DNA of 64,000 bases. Origin: Desulfocapsa sp. (GTDB lineage Bacteria; Desulfobacterota; Desulfobulbia; Desulfobulbales; Desulfocapsaceae). The stretch is from positions 62,001 through 126,000 of the forward strand of contig JAESPV010000027.1 in the NCBI GenBank assembly GCA_016765495.1, written 5' to 3'. The translations under genes were made by a program, and so were the position numbers. Positions 51,259 through 60,098 of the stretch are shown here, piece by piece. How positions within the stretch are numbered: position 1 is the first letter of the stretch; each line of letters begins with the position of its first letter. The notes below the pieces were generated by a model, which was not told the origin of the DNA, searched no databases, and was given only the letters and a program-made list of their open reading frames with translations.

Positions 51259-53490
51259 ATGGAACTTCTTGCACCAGCCGGCAACACTGAAAATTTCCTT
51301 GCAGCAATGGATGCTGGCGCAGATGCCGTGTATGTCGGCGCCCCATCATTAAATGCTCGAAATCTTGCACGGGATTTACGCCTTGAAGAAATTTTTTCCA
51401 TGGTACAATACTGCCGTAACAACGGGAAGAAGATCTATATTGCTGCCAATAGTCTTATTCGGGAACAGGACCTCTCTCAGGCTGTGGAAACCCTCGGGTA
51501 CCTTGATGCCATGAAAACAGATGGGCTTATTGTCCAGGATCTTGGTCTTGTAAGAATTGTTCGTGAGTACTTTCCGGGGGTGCCTCTCCATGCATCTACG
51601 CTACTTTCTGCTAATAATTCAATGGCGTTGCAGGGTTTTCAAACCATGGGTTTTGAGCGTGTAGTCCTTGCTCGTGAACTCACCCTTAAAGAGATCGAAC
51701 TTCTTTGTCAAAAGAGTGATGTTGAAATTGAAGTTTTCGTCCATGGCGCGATGTGTTTTTCCTATTCAGGTCTTTGTCTGTTTTCCTCGTATTTAGGCGG
51801 AAAGAGTGGGTTACGGGGGAAATGTGTGCAACCCTGTCGTCGTCATTATAGTTGGCGTAGCAAGCAGGGGGGGAAACCGAGGTCACAGATAAAACAACAA
51901 CAAAAGTCAAAAGCAGGAACGGGAAAGGGGCAGTATCTTTTCTCAATGAACGATCTTTCCGCTTTAGAGGCTGTTCCTGCTTTAATCGCTGCAGGGGTGG
52001 CTTCACTAAAAATTGAAGGACGCCTGAGGTCTGCTCATTACGTTTCAAATATTGTTAAAGCTTACCGTATGGTGCTGGATGCAAATGTTGACAACTTCTC
52101 GGAAACCTTAGCAAAGGCAAATATTCTCAGTAACCGTGCGATGGGAAGAAAATCATCTTCCGGTTACTTCTTTTCGCCGCAGCCAGTGGCAGCAATAACG
52201 CCGTATCATTCCGGAAATATGGGTGACTTTCTTGGCAGGCTTGGCGCTATCAGAACCTTTGAAGACAGACTATACGCAAAGCTCAGTTTAAAAGAAGAAC
52301 TTTCTCAGGGGGATCGCTTGCGATTTCATGCAGAACCATCCGGGGAACGACTTGCCTTTACGCTGAAAGAACTTCGATCAGGAAATGATGCTGTGGAAAT
52401 GGCTCCAACCGGCACAAAGGTTCAGATTCTTGCTCCTGACTGGGATTTATACAAAAGTTCATCAAAAATTGATGTTTATAGGGTTGATGTCAAAAAAGAT
52501 GGAACCAGGCTTACCATCGCACTTCCTGATATTCGCCAAAGCAGGGCGAAGCTAGACGAACTGTATTCTGAAAAGAGTGCTCAGGTATCACAAGTAATGG
52601 CTGATCTGGCCTCTCCGCTTGCAGACGATGAAATCCCGGAAATCAAAAACCCGAGAGTATACGTTAGCAAAAAAACACATAAAGCTGTCAGAAAAGTAAA
52701 AAATCCATTGGATTTATGGCTTCGAGTGGATTCAGCAAAATCTCTTTTCAAGGGACTTCCTTTGAATCCCGCCCGATATCTGATCCCTGTTAACAAGGTG
52801 AATATGAGTCAGACAGGGCAGCTAAAGCGTTTCCTCGGTAGACGAATACGAGATCTTATATGGTGTTTACCACCAGTATTGTTTGAAGGGGAACAGGGGA
52901 GATTAAAGAAGCAAATTCAGTTGCTTATTCGATCTGGGTTTAGGAACTTTCAGCTCGGTCACATAACACAGTTCATTTTTTTTAAAAATGAACAACGTGT
53001 GCATCTCTCTTCTGACTATACTGTGAGTCTGCTGAACAGCCAGTCCGTAGTACTAATGGAAGAGGGTGGGCTTGAATCAGCACAACTCTCCATTGAAAGT
53101 GATAAAAAAATACTGATCGAACTTATCGCCAGATATCGAAGATACCACAGTGAGCTCAAGCTTGGTCTCACAGTATATGGTGCTCCTGCACTTTTTACGG
53201 CAAGACTTGACCCCGAACATTTTCAATACAACAAAACGCTTACAAGCCCCAAACAGGAAGAGTTTATACTGGTTAAAAAAGAGAATGTTACTGCCACGAT
53301 CCCCGTACGACCTTTTTCCTTACTACCTTATCTGTTTGAATTAAAATCTGTAGGTCTTGACTATGCTGTAATCGACTTAAGCAACATGAATATGGGTAAG
53401 AAAGAGATGGAAGAGTTAAGCGAAAGATTGAGTTGTAGCGGCAAATACTCAAAACTTCCAACCTTTAATTATTTAGGAACTCTTGAATGA
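51259..53490 (+). CDS. Peptidase U32-family protein (RNA-hydroxylation type)
   Basis: The 743 residues begin MELLAPAGNTENFLAAMDAG, the standard U32 start. They include the iron-sulfur-type Cys region (GAMCFSYSGLCLFSSYLGGK, RGKCVQPCRR) and DUF3656-like C-terminal regions. Family members TrhP and RlhA act in prephenate-dependent hydroxylation of tRNA or 23S rRNA, not as peptidases. I prefer ATG at 51259 over TTG at 51247 because family members start there. Neither has a clear ribosome site. Substrate is not predictable from the sequence alone. Confidence 0.88.
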   Translation: MELLAPAGNTENFLAAMDAGADAVYVGAPSLNARNLARDLRLEEIFSMVQYCRNNGKKIYIAANSLIREQDLSQAVETLGYLDAMKTDGLIVQDLGLVRIVREYFPGVPLHASTLLSANNSMALQGFQTMGFERVVLARELTLKEIELLCQKSDVEIEVFVHGAMCFSYSGLCLFSSYLGGKSGLRGKCVQPCRRHYSWRSKQGGKPRSQIKQQQKSKAGTGKGQYLFSMNDLSALEAVPALIAAGVASLKIEGRLRSAHYVSNIVKAYRMVLDANVDNFSETLAKANILSNRAMGRKSSSGYFFSPQPVAAITPYHSGNMGDFLGRLGAIRTFEDRLYAKLSLKEELSQGDRLRFHAEPSGERLAFTLKELRSGNDAVEMAPTGTKVQILAPDWDLYKSSSKIDVYRVDVKKDGTRLTIALPDIRQSRAKLDELYSEKSAQVSQVMADLASPLADDEIPEIKNPRVYVSKKTHKAVRKVKNPLDLWLRVDSAKSLFKGLPLNPARYLIPVNKVNMSQTGQLKRFLGRRIRDLIWCLPPVLFEGEQGRLKKQIQLLIRSGFRNFQLGHITQFIFFKNEQRVHLSSDYTVSLLNSQSVVLMEEGGLESAQLSIESDKKILIELIARYRRYHSELKLGLTVYGAPALFTARLDPEHFQYNKTLTSPKQEEFILVKKENVTATIPVRPFSLLPYLFELKSVGLDYAVIDLSNMNMGKKEMEELSERLSCSGKYSKLPTFNYLGTLE

Positions 53491-53548
53491 TGGCGTCGTA
53501 AAAACCCTTTAATTACAGGTTGAATGGAGTAAGGAATCAGCAAGAAAT

Positions 53549-53833
53549 CTATAGACGTGGAAGATGTTCCAGCGATAGCAGTTGAGCAACCTGGGTTGCT
53601 GTTTCCTCAATTGATCTGCCATCTGAAACAATGATTGGAATCTTGTATTGGAGAAAGATCTGGTTGGCCTGACTGAGTTCTTCAGTGCAGGTGCTCATGT
53701 TTGCGTACTTACTCTCTTTATATCGCTTTTCCCTTACAAAGCGGAGCGTTTTTGGGTCTGTGGTGAGACCGATTGCTCGTGCCTTATTTCGAATGATAGG
53801 CGGTGGTAAACGTGAAGCATCGTAATCTTTCAT
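53549..53833 (-). pseudogene. C-terminal remnant of a PpsR-type kinase/pyrophosphorylase
   Basis: The 94 codons match the last third of the pyruvate, phosphate dikinase regulatory family (DUF299): GLTTDPKTLRFVREKRYKES, then YANMSTCTEELSQANQIFLQ and SIEETATQVAQLL. Family members have about 270 residues; the nucleotide-binding and catalytic N-terminal two thirds are absent, and the adjacent bases belong to the oppositely oriented gene at 53861. The ATG at 53833 is probably fortuitous. Confidence 0.72.
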
Positions 53834-53860
53834 GAAAGAACCATCATCATAGGCAATAAG

Positions 53861-54310
53861 ATGGTAAAAATTTCACAACTGCTCAGTACGTATTCCTTCA
53901 TGGGACTGATTCGATATTTGCGTATGCGGATGTTAGGAAAGGTAGTTCTTATTACAGGAAATTGTCACTGTTGTGGCAATTGCTGTCGAAAGATTAACCT
54001 GGAAGGAGCGCGAGGCTGGTTGCGATCTGAAAAAGAATATTATGCAGTGTTAGACAAATATCCTGAATATGAGCGATTCCAAATAACTGGTAAAGACGAT
54101 CAGGGATTTCTTCAATTTTCCTGCACATGGCTCACTGATCAGAGTCTTTGTCGTGATCACGATAACAGGTTACCGCTTTGTACAAATTTCCCTGATAAAA
54201 GCCTTTATTTCTGTGGAGGCAAGCTACCGCCAGGATGTGGTTACGCCATTGCTGAAGTACGACCTTTCGATAAGTATTTAGAGGATGCACTCAAGGGTGG
54301 AGAAAAATAA
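53861..54310 (+). CDS. YkgJ-family cysteine-cluster protein
   Basis: The 149 residues have the zinc/iron-chelating CxxCxxCC pattern (NCHCCGNCCRKINL) and further Cys residues (FSCTWLTDQSLCRDHDN, PLCTNFP, FCGGKLPPGCGY), typical of YkgJ/FliB-like proteins. The function is unknown. The stop TAA shares its last base with the ATG of the next gene, so the two are coupled. Confidence 0.85.
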   Translation: MVKISQLLSTYSFMGLIRYLRMRMLGKVVLITGNCHCCGNCCRKINLEGARGWLRSEKEYYAVLDKYPEYERFQITGKDDQGFLQFSCTWLTDQSLCRDHDNRLPLCTNFPDKSLYFCGGKLPPGCGYAIAEVRPFDKYLEDALKGGEK

Positions 54311-55422
54311 TGCGCCGAGTGCTGGTTATCGAACCTTATTATGGAGGCTCACATAAGCTCTTCCTGAATGGTTTACGGAAAACAGTTGAAGCCGATTACA
54401 CTCTGTTAACTCTTCCTGCGCGCAAGTGGAAGGTGCGAATGCAGTTGTCGGCACCATGGTTTGTTCAGGAGCTAAAAAAAATCCCTGAAGAGAAAAGGAT
54501 TTTTGATACTGTGCTCTGTTCCACTTTTGTAGATGTTGCAGTTTTACGCTCGCTGCTGGTATCAGTTGCAGGGTGGAATAGAGATGCACGCATTGTCACC
54601 TATTTTCATGAGAATCAATTTGTATATCCGGGGCAGACGACCGACCCCACCATTCGCCAGTTTACTGCTATTAACTTCACCACTGCACTTGCATCTGATT
54701 CCTGCGCTTTTAATTCAAGCTTTAATTTGGAAAGTTTTTTAAGTGCAATCAGCTCATCTTTGAAAAAAGCAACAGATATAAAATTACCTGCCTGTGTTGA
54801 TGAAATCAGGGAAAAGAGTGTGGTACTCTATCCGGGAATGGACTATTCCTTTATCGATAAGGCTAATACACATTCAAACAAGCAGAATAGTGGTCCACCT
54901 GTTATTGTTTGGAATCATCGATGGGAGCATGATAAGGGGCCTGAGTTGTTCTTCGATTCCCTTTATTATTTACAGGAAAAGAATGTATCTTTTCGTCTCA
55001 TCGTAATGGGCGAATCTTTTGTGAAAAAACCCGCATGTTTCGTAGACGCGGTTGTTCGTCTGGAAAAGGAAATTCTTCATTTTGGTTATGCAGAATCCTC
55101 TGAAGAGTACGCAAAATTACTTCATCAGGGCGATATAATTATTTCCACAGCCAAACATGAATTTTTTGGTATTTCTGTTCTTGAAGGGGTTCGGGCAGGT
55201 TGTTATCCTCTGCTTCCAGATGATCTTTCCTATCCTGAACTGTATAACAAGAACTATTTATATGAACCTGGCAAGCTGGCTGAAAGATTACTCACATTTG
55301 TAAAAGATCCCATTCATCTTGAGCACACAACGGCACAAAACTTAACCAGTTTGTTTGACTGGAATACGTGCAGAAATAAATACGAAAAATTCCTCTTCAG
55401 GAAAACGTTGGAGTTAAAATGA
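54310..55422 (+). CDS. tRNA-queuosine mannosyltransferase homologue (DUF3524 + GT4)
   Basis: The 370 residues resemble QTMAN (GTDC1). The N-terminal DUF3524 domain has VLVIEPYYGGSHKLFLNGLR, APWFVQELK and TYFHENQFVYP, and the C-terminal GT4 part has VWNHRWEHDKGPELFFDSLY and ISTAKHEFFGISVLEGVRAG. Animal QTMAN mannosylates queuosine in tRNA-Asp; the bacterial substrate is inferred. It overlaps aroK by 4 nt and the YkgJ gene by 1 nt. Confidence 0.85.
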   Translation: MRRVLVIEPYYGGSHKLFLNGLRKTVEADYTLLTLPARKWKVRMQLSAPWFVQELKKIPEEKRIFDTVLCSTFVDVAVLRSLLVSVAGWNRDARIVTYFHENQFVYPGQTTDPTIRQFTAINFTTALASDSCAFNSSFNLESFLSAISSSLKKATDIKLPACVDEIREKSVVLYPGMDYSFIDKANTHSNKQNSGPPVIVWNHRWEHDKGPELFFDSLYYLQEKNVSFRLIVMGESFVKKPACFVDAVVRLEKEILHFGYAESSEEYAKLLHQGDIIISTAKHEFFGISVLEGVRAGCYPLLPDDLSYPELYNKNYLYEPGKLAERLLTFVKDPIHLEHTTAQNLTSLFDWNTCRNKYEKFLFRKTLELK

Positions 55423-55952
55423 AAGCTAAAAAAGGAGCAAATGGAAATATAGTTTTAATTGGTTTTATGGGAGTGGGGAAGGGGAGAACTGCCAGAATGC
55501 TGGCTGAACAAACTGGAAAGTTTGCAGTTGATTGCGATGACCTTATCGAAAGTTTTGCCAATACCAGAGTAAAGAAAATATTTGCAAACTTTGGTGAGCC
55601 GCGCTTTAGAGAACTTGAACGAATGGTGGCAACATGGCTTGAAAAGGTGGTTTGTGATACTATTATTTCAACGGGTGGGGGCTTCTTTAATGTTCCTAAT
55701 ATCAGGAAAGTTGGAAAAATCGTCTATCTTCATTCTGATTTTGATGAAATAATGAATACTATTTATGCTCATCCAAATGTGAAAAAGAAGATCAAAAAAC
55801 GACCACTTTTACAAGACCTGGATGGTGCTAAAGATCTTTTTAATATACGTTTGCCTCTTTATCGTGAAGTTGCTGATCTTGAAATCAAGGTGAGTGGAAG
55901 AAGTATTGACGATATCTCGAATGATATTTGTACGCAAATTGCTGAAAAATAA
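55419..55952 (+). CDS. aroK: Shikimate kinase AroK with atypical Walker A
   Basis: The 177 residues carry shikimate kinase features: IVLIGFMGVGKGRTARMLAE, DCDDLIE, FGEPRFRELER, STGGGFF and KKRPLLQ. Walker A normally ends GKS/GKT; here the residue is Gly (GKG), followed by R-T. The enzyme phosphorylates shikimate before EPSP formation. Activity is likely but the Mg-ATP contact differs. It is coupled to the preceding glycosyltransferase gene. Confidence 0.85.
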   Translation: MKAKKGANGNIVLIGFMGVGKGRTARMLAEQTGKFAVDCDDLIESFANTRVKKIFANFGEPRFRELERMVATWLEKVVCDTIISTGGGFFNVPNIRKVGKIVYLHSDFDEIMNTIYAHPNVKKKIKKRPLLQDLDGAKDLFNIRLPLYREVADLEIKVSGRSIDDISNDICTQIAEK

Positions 55953-55984
55953 GCAGGATATACTAAAACACACAAGGAATGCAT

Positions 55985-57625
55985 ATGTCTGAGCTAAAAC
56001 TGCAGCCATTGTCCGGCTATAACGATTTTCCAGGTCCTGTTGTAACAATCATTATGGATGGTGTGGGGATCGGTCCCCAGGATGATAGTGACGGTGTACA
56101 TATGGCTTATACTCCGATACTTGATGAGTTACTCAAAGGGGAGCTGGTTACAAACCTTAAAGCCCACGGAACAGCAGTTGGGCTGCCATCAGATGGCGAT
56201 ATGGGGAATTCTGAAGTCGGACATAATGCACTTGGTTCGGGCAGGATTTTTTCTCAGGGTGCAAAACTGGTAAATGAAGCGCTTCATTCAGGGGATCTGT
56301 TTCAGGGGGAGTCCTGGAGGGAGATAAAAAAACGAACTGATAATGGTGGAACGCTACATTTTATTGGTTTGGTTTCCGATGGTAATGTGCATAGTCATAT
56401 TGAACAGTTAAATATCATGCTGGGGCAGTGTGAAAAAGAGGATGTACAAAATGTTCGAGTACATGGCCTGGTGGATGGTCGTGATGTCTCACCTAAAAGT
56501 GGACTTGAATATTTTGGTCCACTTGAAGAAAAACTTAAAAGTATGTCTACAAATGGCAGAGATTACTGCATTGCTTCAGGTGGCGGCCGAATGACCGTCA
56601 CCATGGATCGCTATGGTGCTGATTGGGGAATAGTTGAAAAAGGCTGGAAAGCTCATGTGCTTGGTGAGGGGAGAAGATTTAATACCGCCTGTGAGGCTAT
56701 CCAGACATTTTACAAGGAAGATCAGGCTATGATCGATCAATATATGGATAGCTTTGTCATCGAGCGTGACGGGGAGCCTGTGGGTTGCATAGAGGATGGT
56801 GATAGTGTCATTCTCTTTAATTTCAGGGGTGATAGAGCCATTGAATTGTCACAGGCCTTTGAGGAGAAGGATTTTACTGCCTTTAACAGACAGCGTCACC
56901 CGGAAGTGTTTTTTGCAGGAATGATGCAATACGACGGGGATGCGATGATTCCTAAGCATTATTTAGTCGAACCTCCAGCAATAGCTGGAACAATGGGTGA
57001 GTATCTCTGTGCAGCAGGGGTTACATCCTATGCAATTTCAGAGACTCAGAAATTCGGGCACGTAACCTACTTCTGGAATGGGAATAAATCCGGTTACATC
57101 AACGAAGAATTGGAAAAGTATGTTGAAATAGAATCGGATAAGGTCACGTTTGATCTGCGCCCATGGATGAAGGCCTCAGAAATCACAGATAAGGTCATTG
57201 ATGCTATACACAGCAATAAATATAAATTTATTCGATTGAACTATGCCAATGGAGATATGGTTGGTCATACAGGAGTGCCGATATCTGTACGTATTGCAGT
57301 GGAAACAGTGGATTTGATGCTGAAAAGAGTTCTTCCTGTACTTGAAAAAGCTGGTGGAGTAGCGATTATTACAGCTGATCATGGAAACGCAGACTGTATG
57401 TGGACGGATAAAAAAGGAGAACGTACAGCAATGGTTGCCCATACCAGGAATCCGGTTCCATTTATAGTAAAACCGTATTTCAATAGTAATTCTTATTCGT
57501 TGCAGCATGTTGAGAATGCAGGACTTGCAAGTGTTGCTGCAACAACAATCAATCTTTTGGGGTATGAGGCTCCGGAAGGGTACGAGCCCTCTTTGTTGAA
57601 ACTCATATTGCCAGGCAGCCGTTGA
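55985..57625 (+). CDS. gpmI: 2,3-bisphosphoglycerate-independent phosphoglycerate mutase
   Basis: This glycolytic metalloenzyme interconverts 3- and 2-phosphoglycerate. The 546 residues have VVTIIMDGVGIGPQD, the catalytic Ser block GNSEVGHNALGSGRIFSQGA, GRDVSPKSG, and ADHGNADCMW near the C-terminus. I start at 55985 because AAGGA lies 6 nt upstream; an ATG at 55979 is adjacent to it and too close. Confidence 0.95.
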   Translation: MSELKLQPLSGYNDFPGPVVTIIMDGVGIGPQDDSDGVHMAYTPILDELLKGELVTNLKAHGTAVGLPSDGDMGNSEVGHNALGSGRIFSQGAKLVNEALHSGDLFQGESWREIKKRTDNGGTLHFIGLVSDGNVHSHIEQLNIMLGQCEKEDVQNVRVHGLVDGRDVSPKSGLEYFGPLEEKLKSMSTNGRDYCIASGGGRMTVTMDRYGADWGIVEKGWKAHVLGEGRRFNTACEAIQTFYKEDQAMIDQYMDSFVIERDGEPVGCIEDGDSVILFNFRGDRAIELSQAFEEKDFTAFNRQRHPEVFFAGMMQYDGDAMIPKHYLVEPPAIAGTMGEYLCAAGVTSYAISETQKFGHVTYFWNGNKSGYINEELEKYVEIESDKVTFDLRPWMKASEITDKVIDAIHSNKYKFIRLNYANGDMVGHTGVPISVRIAVETVDLMLKRVLPVLEKAGGVAIITADHGNADCMWTDKKGERTAMVAHTRNPVPFIVKPYFNSNSYSLQHVENAGLASVAATTINLLGYEAPEGYEPSLLKLILPGSR

Positions 57626-57992
57626 ATGAACATGGTACCTCGCAGAGACGTTTCATTGAAAAGCAGGTGAATTCAAACGTGAATACCTTGATTTGTGATG
57701 TACGATAAAAAATATTTTTCCCCAATGATGTCACTTAATGTGTTGATATTAAAGCTTATGGTGTGGTTTGTTTTTTTTATTGACATTTAAAAACACAAAT
57801 TGTCAAAAATTTGTGTGGTAATTTTAAAAATGATTGTGTATGTTGTGTCAACGTATTAATTGTATGGGGAATGAATTTGCGGCTCAAAATTAATTAATTG
57901 AGTTATTTTTTCCGATGTTTCGGGAAAAATGTTACTTGTACAACAAAAAAAGCACGATCACGTAGTTGATCAGTACTAAGGACAAGGTTATT
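57626..57992. other. Long AT-rich leader of the cold-shock gene
   Basis: No gene is seen in these 367 bases. A perfect 8-bp inverted repeat, CACAAATT (57794-57801) and AATTTGTG (57808-57815), lies next to a TTGACA box (57780-57785). A second hairpin with arms TTTTTCC and GGGAAAAA occurs at about 57907-57931. Structured long leaders are typical of cold-shock mRNAs in other bacteria, where they respond to temperature. Confidence 0.45.
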
Positions 57993-58193
57993 ATGTTAGA
58001 AGGCACAGTGAAATGGTTTAATGAGGCTAAGGGTTTTGGTTTTCTCGAGCAGGAAGGTGGAAAAGATGTATTTGTACACTACTCTGCTATTGTAAGTGAT
58101 GGTTTTAAAACCTTGAATGAAGGTGATCGAGTTCAGTTTGAAATCACCGAAGGTCCTAAAGGTCCTGCTGCAGCCAACGTGAGCAAAATATGA
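57993..58193 (+). CDS. Cold-shock domain protein (CspA family)
   Basis: The 66 residues are a complete cold-shock domain, with RNP1-type KGFGFLEQ and RNP2-type VFVHYSAI motifs. It is an RNA chaperone or antiterminator. I start at 57993 ([17 protein letters not shown]), matching family length. A TTG at 57966 would add nine unconserved residues. A strong terminator follows. Confidence 0.95.
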   Translation: MLEGTVKWFNEAKGFGFLEQEGGKDVFVHYSAIVSDGFKTLNEGDRVQFEITEGPKGPAAANVSKI

Positions 58194-58223
58194 TCTAAGA
58201 CATTTATTTGTCTCTTGATTGAG

Positions 58224-58270
58224 AAGAGGGTAAGCCAAAATTTGGCTTACCCTCTTTTTTTTTGTTTTTT
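58224..58270 (+). terminator. Strong rho-independent terminator after the cold-shock gene
   Basis: The arms AGAGGGTAAGCCAAA and TTTGGCTTACCCTCT form a stem of about 14 bp with almost no loop, followed by ten or more T residues. It lies about 30 nt after the stop. Confidence 0.95.
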
Positions 58271-58388
58271 TTTGTAGAGTTGGCAAAATATTCTGGGAAT
58301 GTCAGGTTGTTGTGCGCTATTCTATATGCAATAGCCTCAGAGGTGTATTGCTTCTAATGTCTTAATCATATTTTGACAGGAGTTTGAT

Positions 58389-60098
58389 ATGGAAGAACTT
58401 TCAAAATCACAACGTGCCCGTCTTGCAATAGGAACGTTTAAAACCATTGCAGACGCATTGATTTTACGCGGATATTATAAGCCGTCAGGAAGGTCGGGAG
58501 AAAAACTATCAGAGTCCTTACAGCAGTTTGACCCGGAAATTTATGGTTCTATGAGTGATCATCGAATTGTTGAACTTCAGGGCCTTAAATATGTTATGGA
58601 TCGTATGCCACGTGGCATTGAAAAATGTAATCGTATTATTCTTACGGCCAATGAAGATTTTCATGACACCTCCTTTGAAAAAATAACACCCCTGAAACGA
58701 CGCAGACATTCCTACATTGTATCGGACAAAGAAATTTGTTTTGTAATTACCCGCGGCCTCACAGAGATATACGATATAATGACCCATATTACTTTCTTGA
58801 ATATCGAATCTCAGAAAATTCATAGGCAGATATGTCACAAAGAGGAAGGTACCTGTTCAGAATGGCATGATCTCAAAAGCATCATTCAGAATGACACTCC
58901 CCTTGAAGGTTCAGCATTGGATCAGGCCATCTGGAACCTTTCAATCATTTTAGGAAGAACATACCGGGAAACTCGTGAAAGCTTTGACAGTTTTGAAGTA
59001 CATCATGGGAAAAACGGGAACCATAACAATGGTCTTTTTGCAATCATCTATGAGATGGGGCAACGCATAATCGAAGAATCAAAATCAAAGGACTCGCTGC
59101 TGACGGTTTATTTTACACCTTCTTTACAAGAAATGATTGGGCGCCATAAGTATGCTACTCTCTGGGCAAATAATGTTAAACGAAATCTTCATGATCTTGG
59201 GCTGCACGAGAGGCCAATCCATGTCCTGAGTGCTAATATGCACTCAATGAGGACTATTTGTTATGGCGCAGGATATTTAAAGGAACAGGGGAAAACAGTT
59301 CCAGATGATCTGTATGATATGGTAGCAGAGCTTCGTAATTTAGATGATGAGATCAATCAGTTTGCTTTAGCATTTGGCTTTAGTTATTTACGTGATACTT
59401 CTGAATCAGGTATTGATGTCATGATTTTTGACACCTCCAAAAACAAAAAAGATAATCTGCACCCGTCTATTCATTGTGATTTTCAATATATTGAAAAAGA
59501 AAAACCGGTCATCGTTGTTATCGACTATGCTTTTGGCGCTCAGGCTTTTGATATACTTGATGAATTGCTCTGCCCAGGTCATTTTGCAGATCAAACAATT
59601 ACATTCTCAATAAAATCTGTAAATATCATGGGAAAGGCAGGAACGCTCCCAGGCAATAAAGGTGATATCATGCTGGCCACTGCCCATGTTATGGAAGGTA
59701 CTCCAAATAATTACATTGTTGAAAATGATCTTGCTGTGAGTGACTTTGAGGATGGGTACCCGATACATGTCGGACCAATTGTCACCGTACTCGGAACATC
59801 TTTGCAAAATCGTGATGTACTTGCCAGGTTCCATACTTCAAGCTGGAAGGCAGTTGGCCTTGAAATGGAGGGTGGACATTATCAGCGTGCGATCAGCGCA
59901 GCTATAATTCAGGGACATGTTCCTCGTGATATAAAAACCCGGTATGCCTACTATGCCTCTGATAATCCCTTGCATAGAGGGGAAACGCTGGCTTCAGGTT
60001 CCCTTGGATATAGTGGTATCAAGCCAACGTATATGATTACCAAGGTGATTTTTGAAAAGATTGTTACTCCTCCGCAGAAAGATTTATGCAAATTATAA
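58389..60098 (+). CDS. Large unknown protein with nucleoside-phosphorylase-like C-terminus
   Basis: The 569 residues have no signal peptide or membrane segment. The N-terminal two thirds (about 1-380) are helical and not recognised. The C-terminal part (about 420-545) resembles PNP/UDP-type phosphorylases: IVIDYAFGAQAFDILDELL, PGNKGDIMLATAH, and VGLEMEGGHYQRAISAA, where the E-M-E motif binds the ribose in that family. It might belong to the DUF6909 family (uncertain). AGGAG lies 6 nt before ATG. It overlaps the following histidine kinase gene by 13 nt, so they act together or are cotranscribed. Confidence 0.75.
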   Translation: MEELSKSQRARLAIGTFKTIADALILRGYYKPSGRSGEKLSESLQQFDPEIYGSMSDHRIVELQGLKYVMDRMPRGIEKCNRIILTANEDFHDTSFEKITPLKRRRHSYIVSDKEICFVITRGLTEIYDIMTHITFLNIESQKIHRQICHKEEGTCSEWHDLKSIIQNDTPLEGSALDQAIWNLSIILGRTYRETRESFDSFEVHHGKNGNHNNGLFAIIYEMGQRIIEESKSKDSLLTVYFTPSLQEMIGRHKYATLWANNVKRNLHDLGLHERPIHVLSANMHSMRTICYGAGYLKEQGKTVPDDLYDMVAELRNLDDEINQFALAFGFSYLRDTSESGIDVMIFDTSKNKKDNLHPSIHCDFQYIEKEKPVIVVIDYAFGAQAFDILDELLCPGHFADQTITFSIKSVNIMGKAGTLPGNKGDIMLATAHVMEGTPNNYIVENDLAVSDFEDGYPIHVGPIVTVLGTSLQNRDVLARFHTSSWKAVGLEMEGGHYQRAISAAIIQGHVPRDIKTRYAYYASDNPLHRGETLASGSLGYSGIKPTYMITKVIFEKIVTPPQKDLCKL

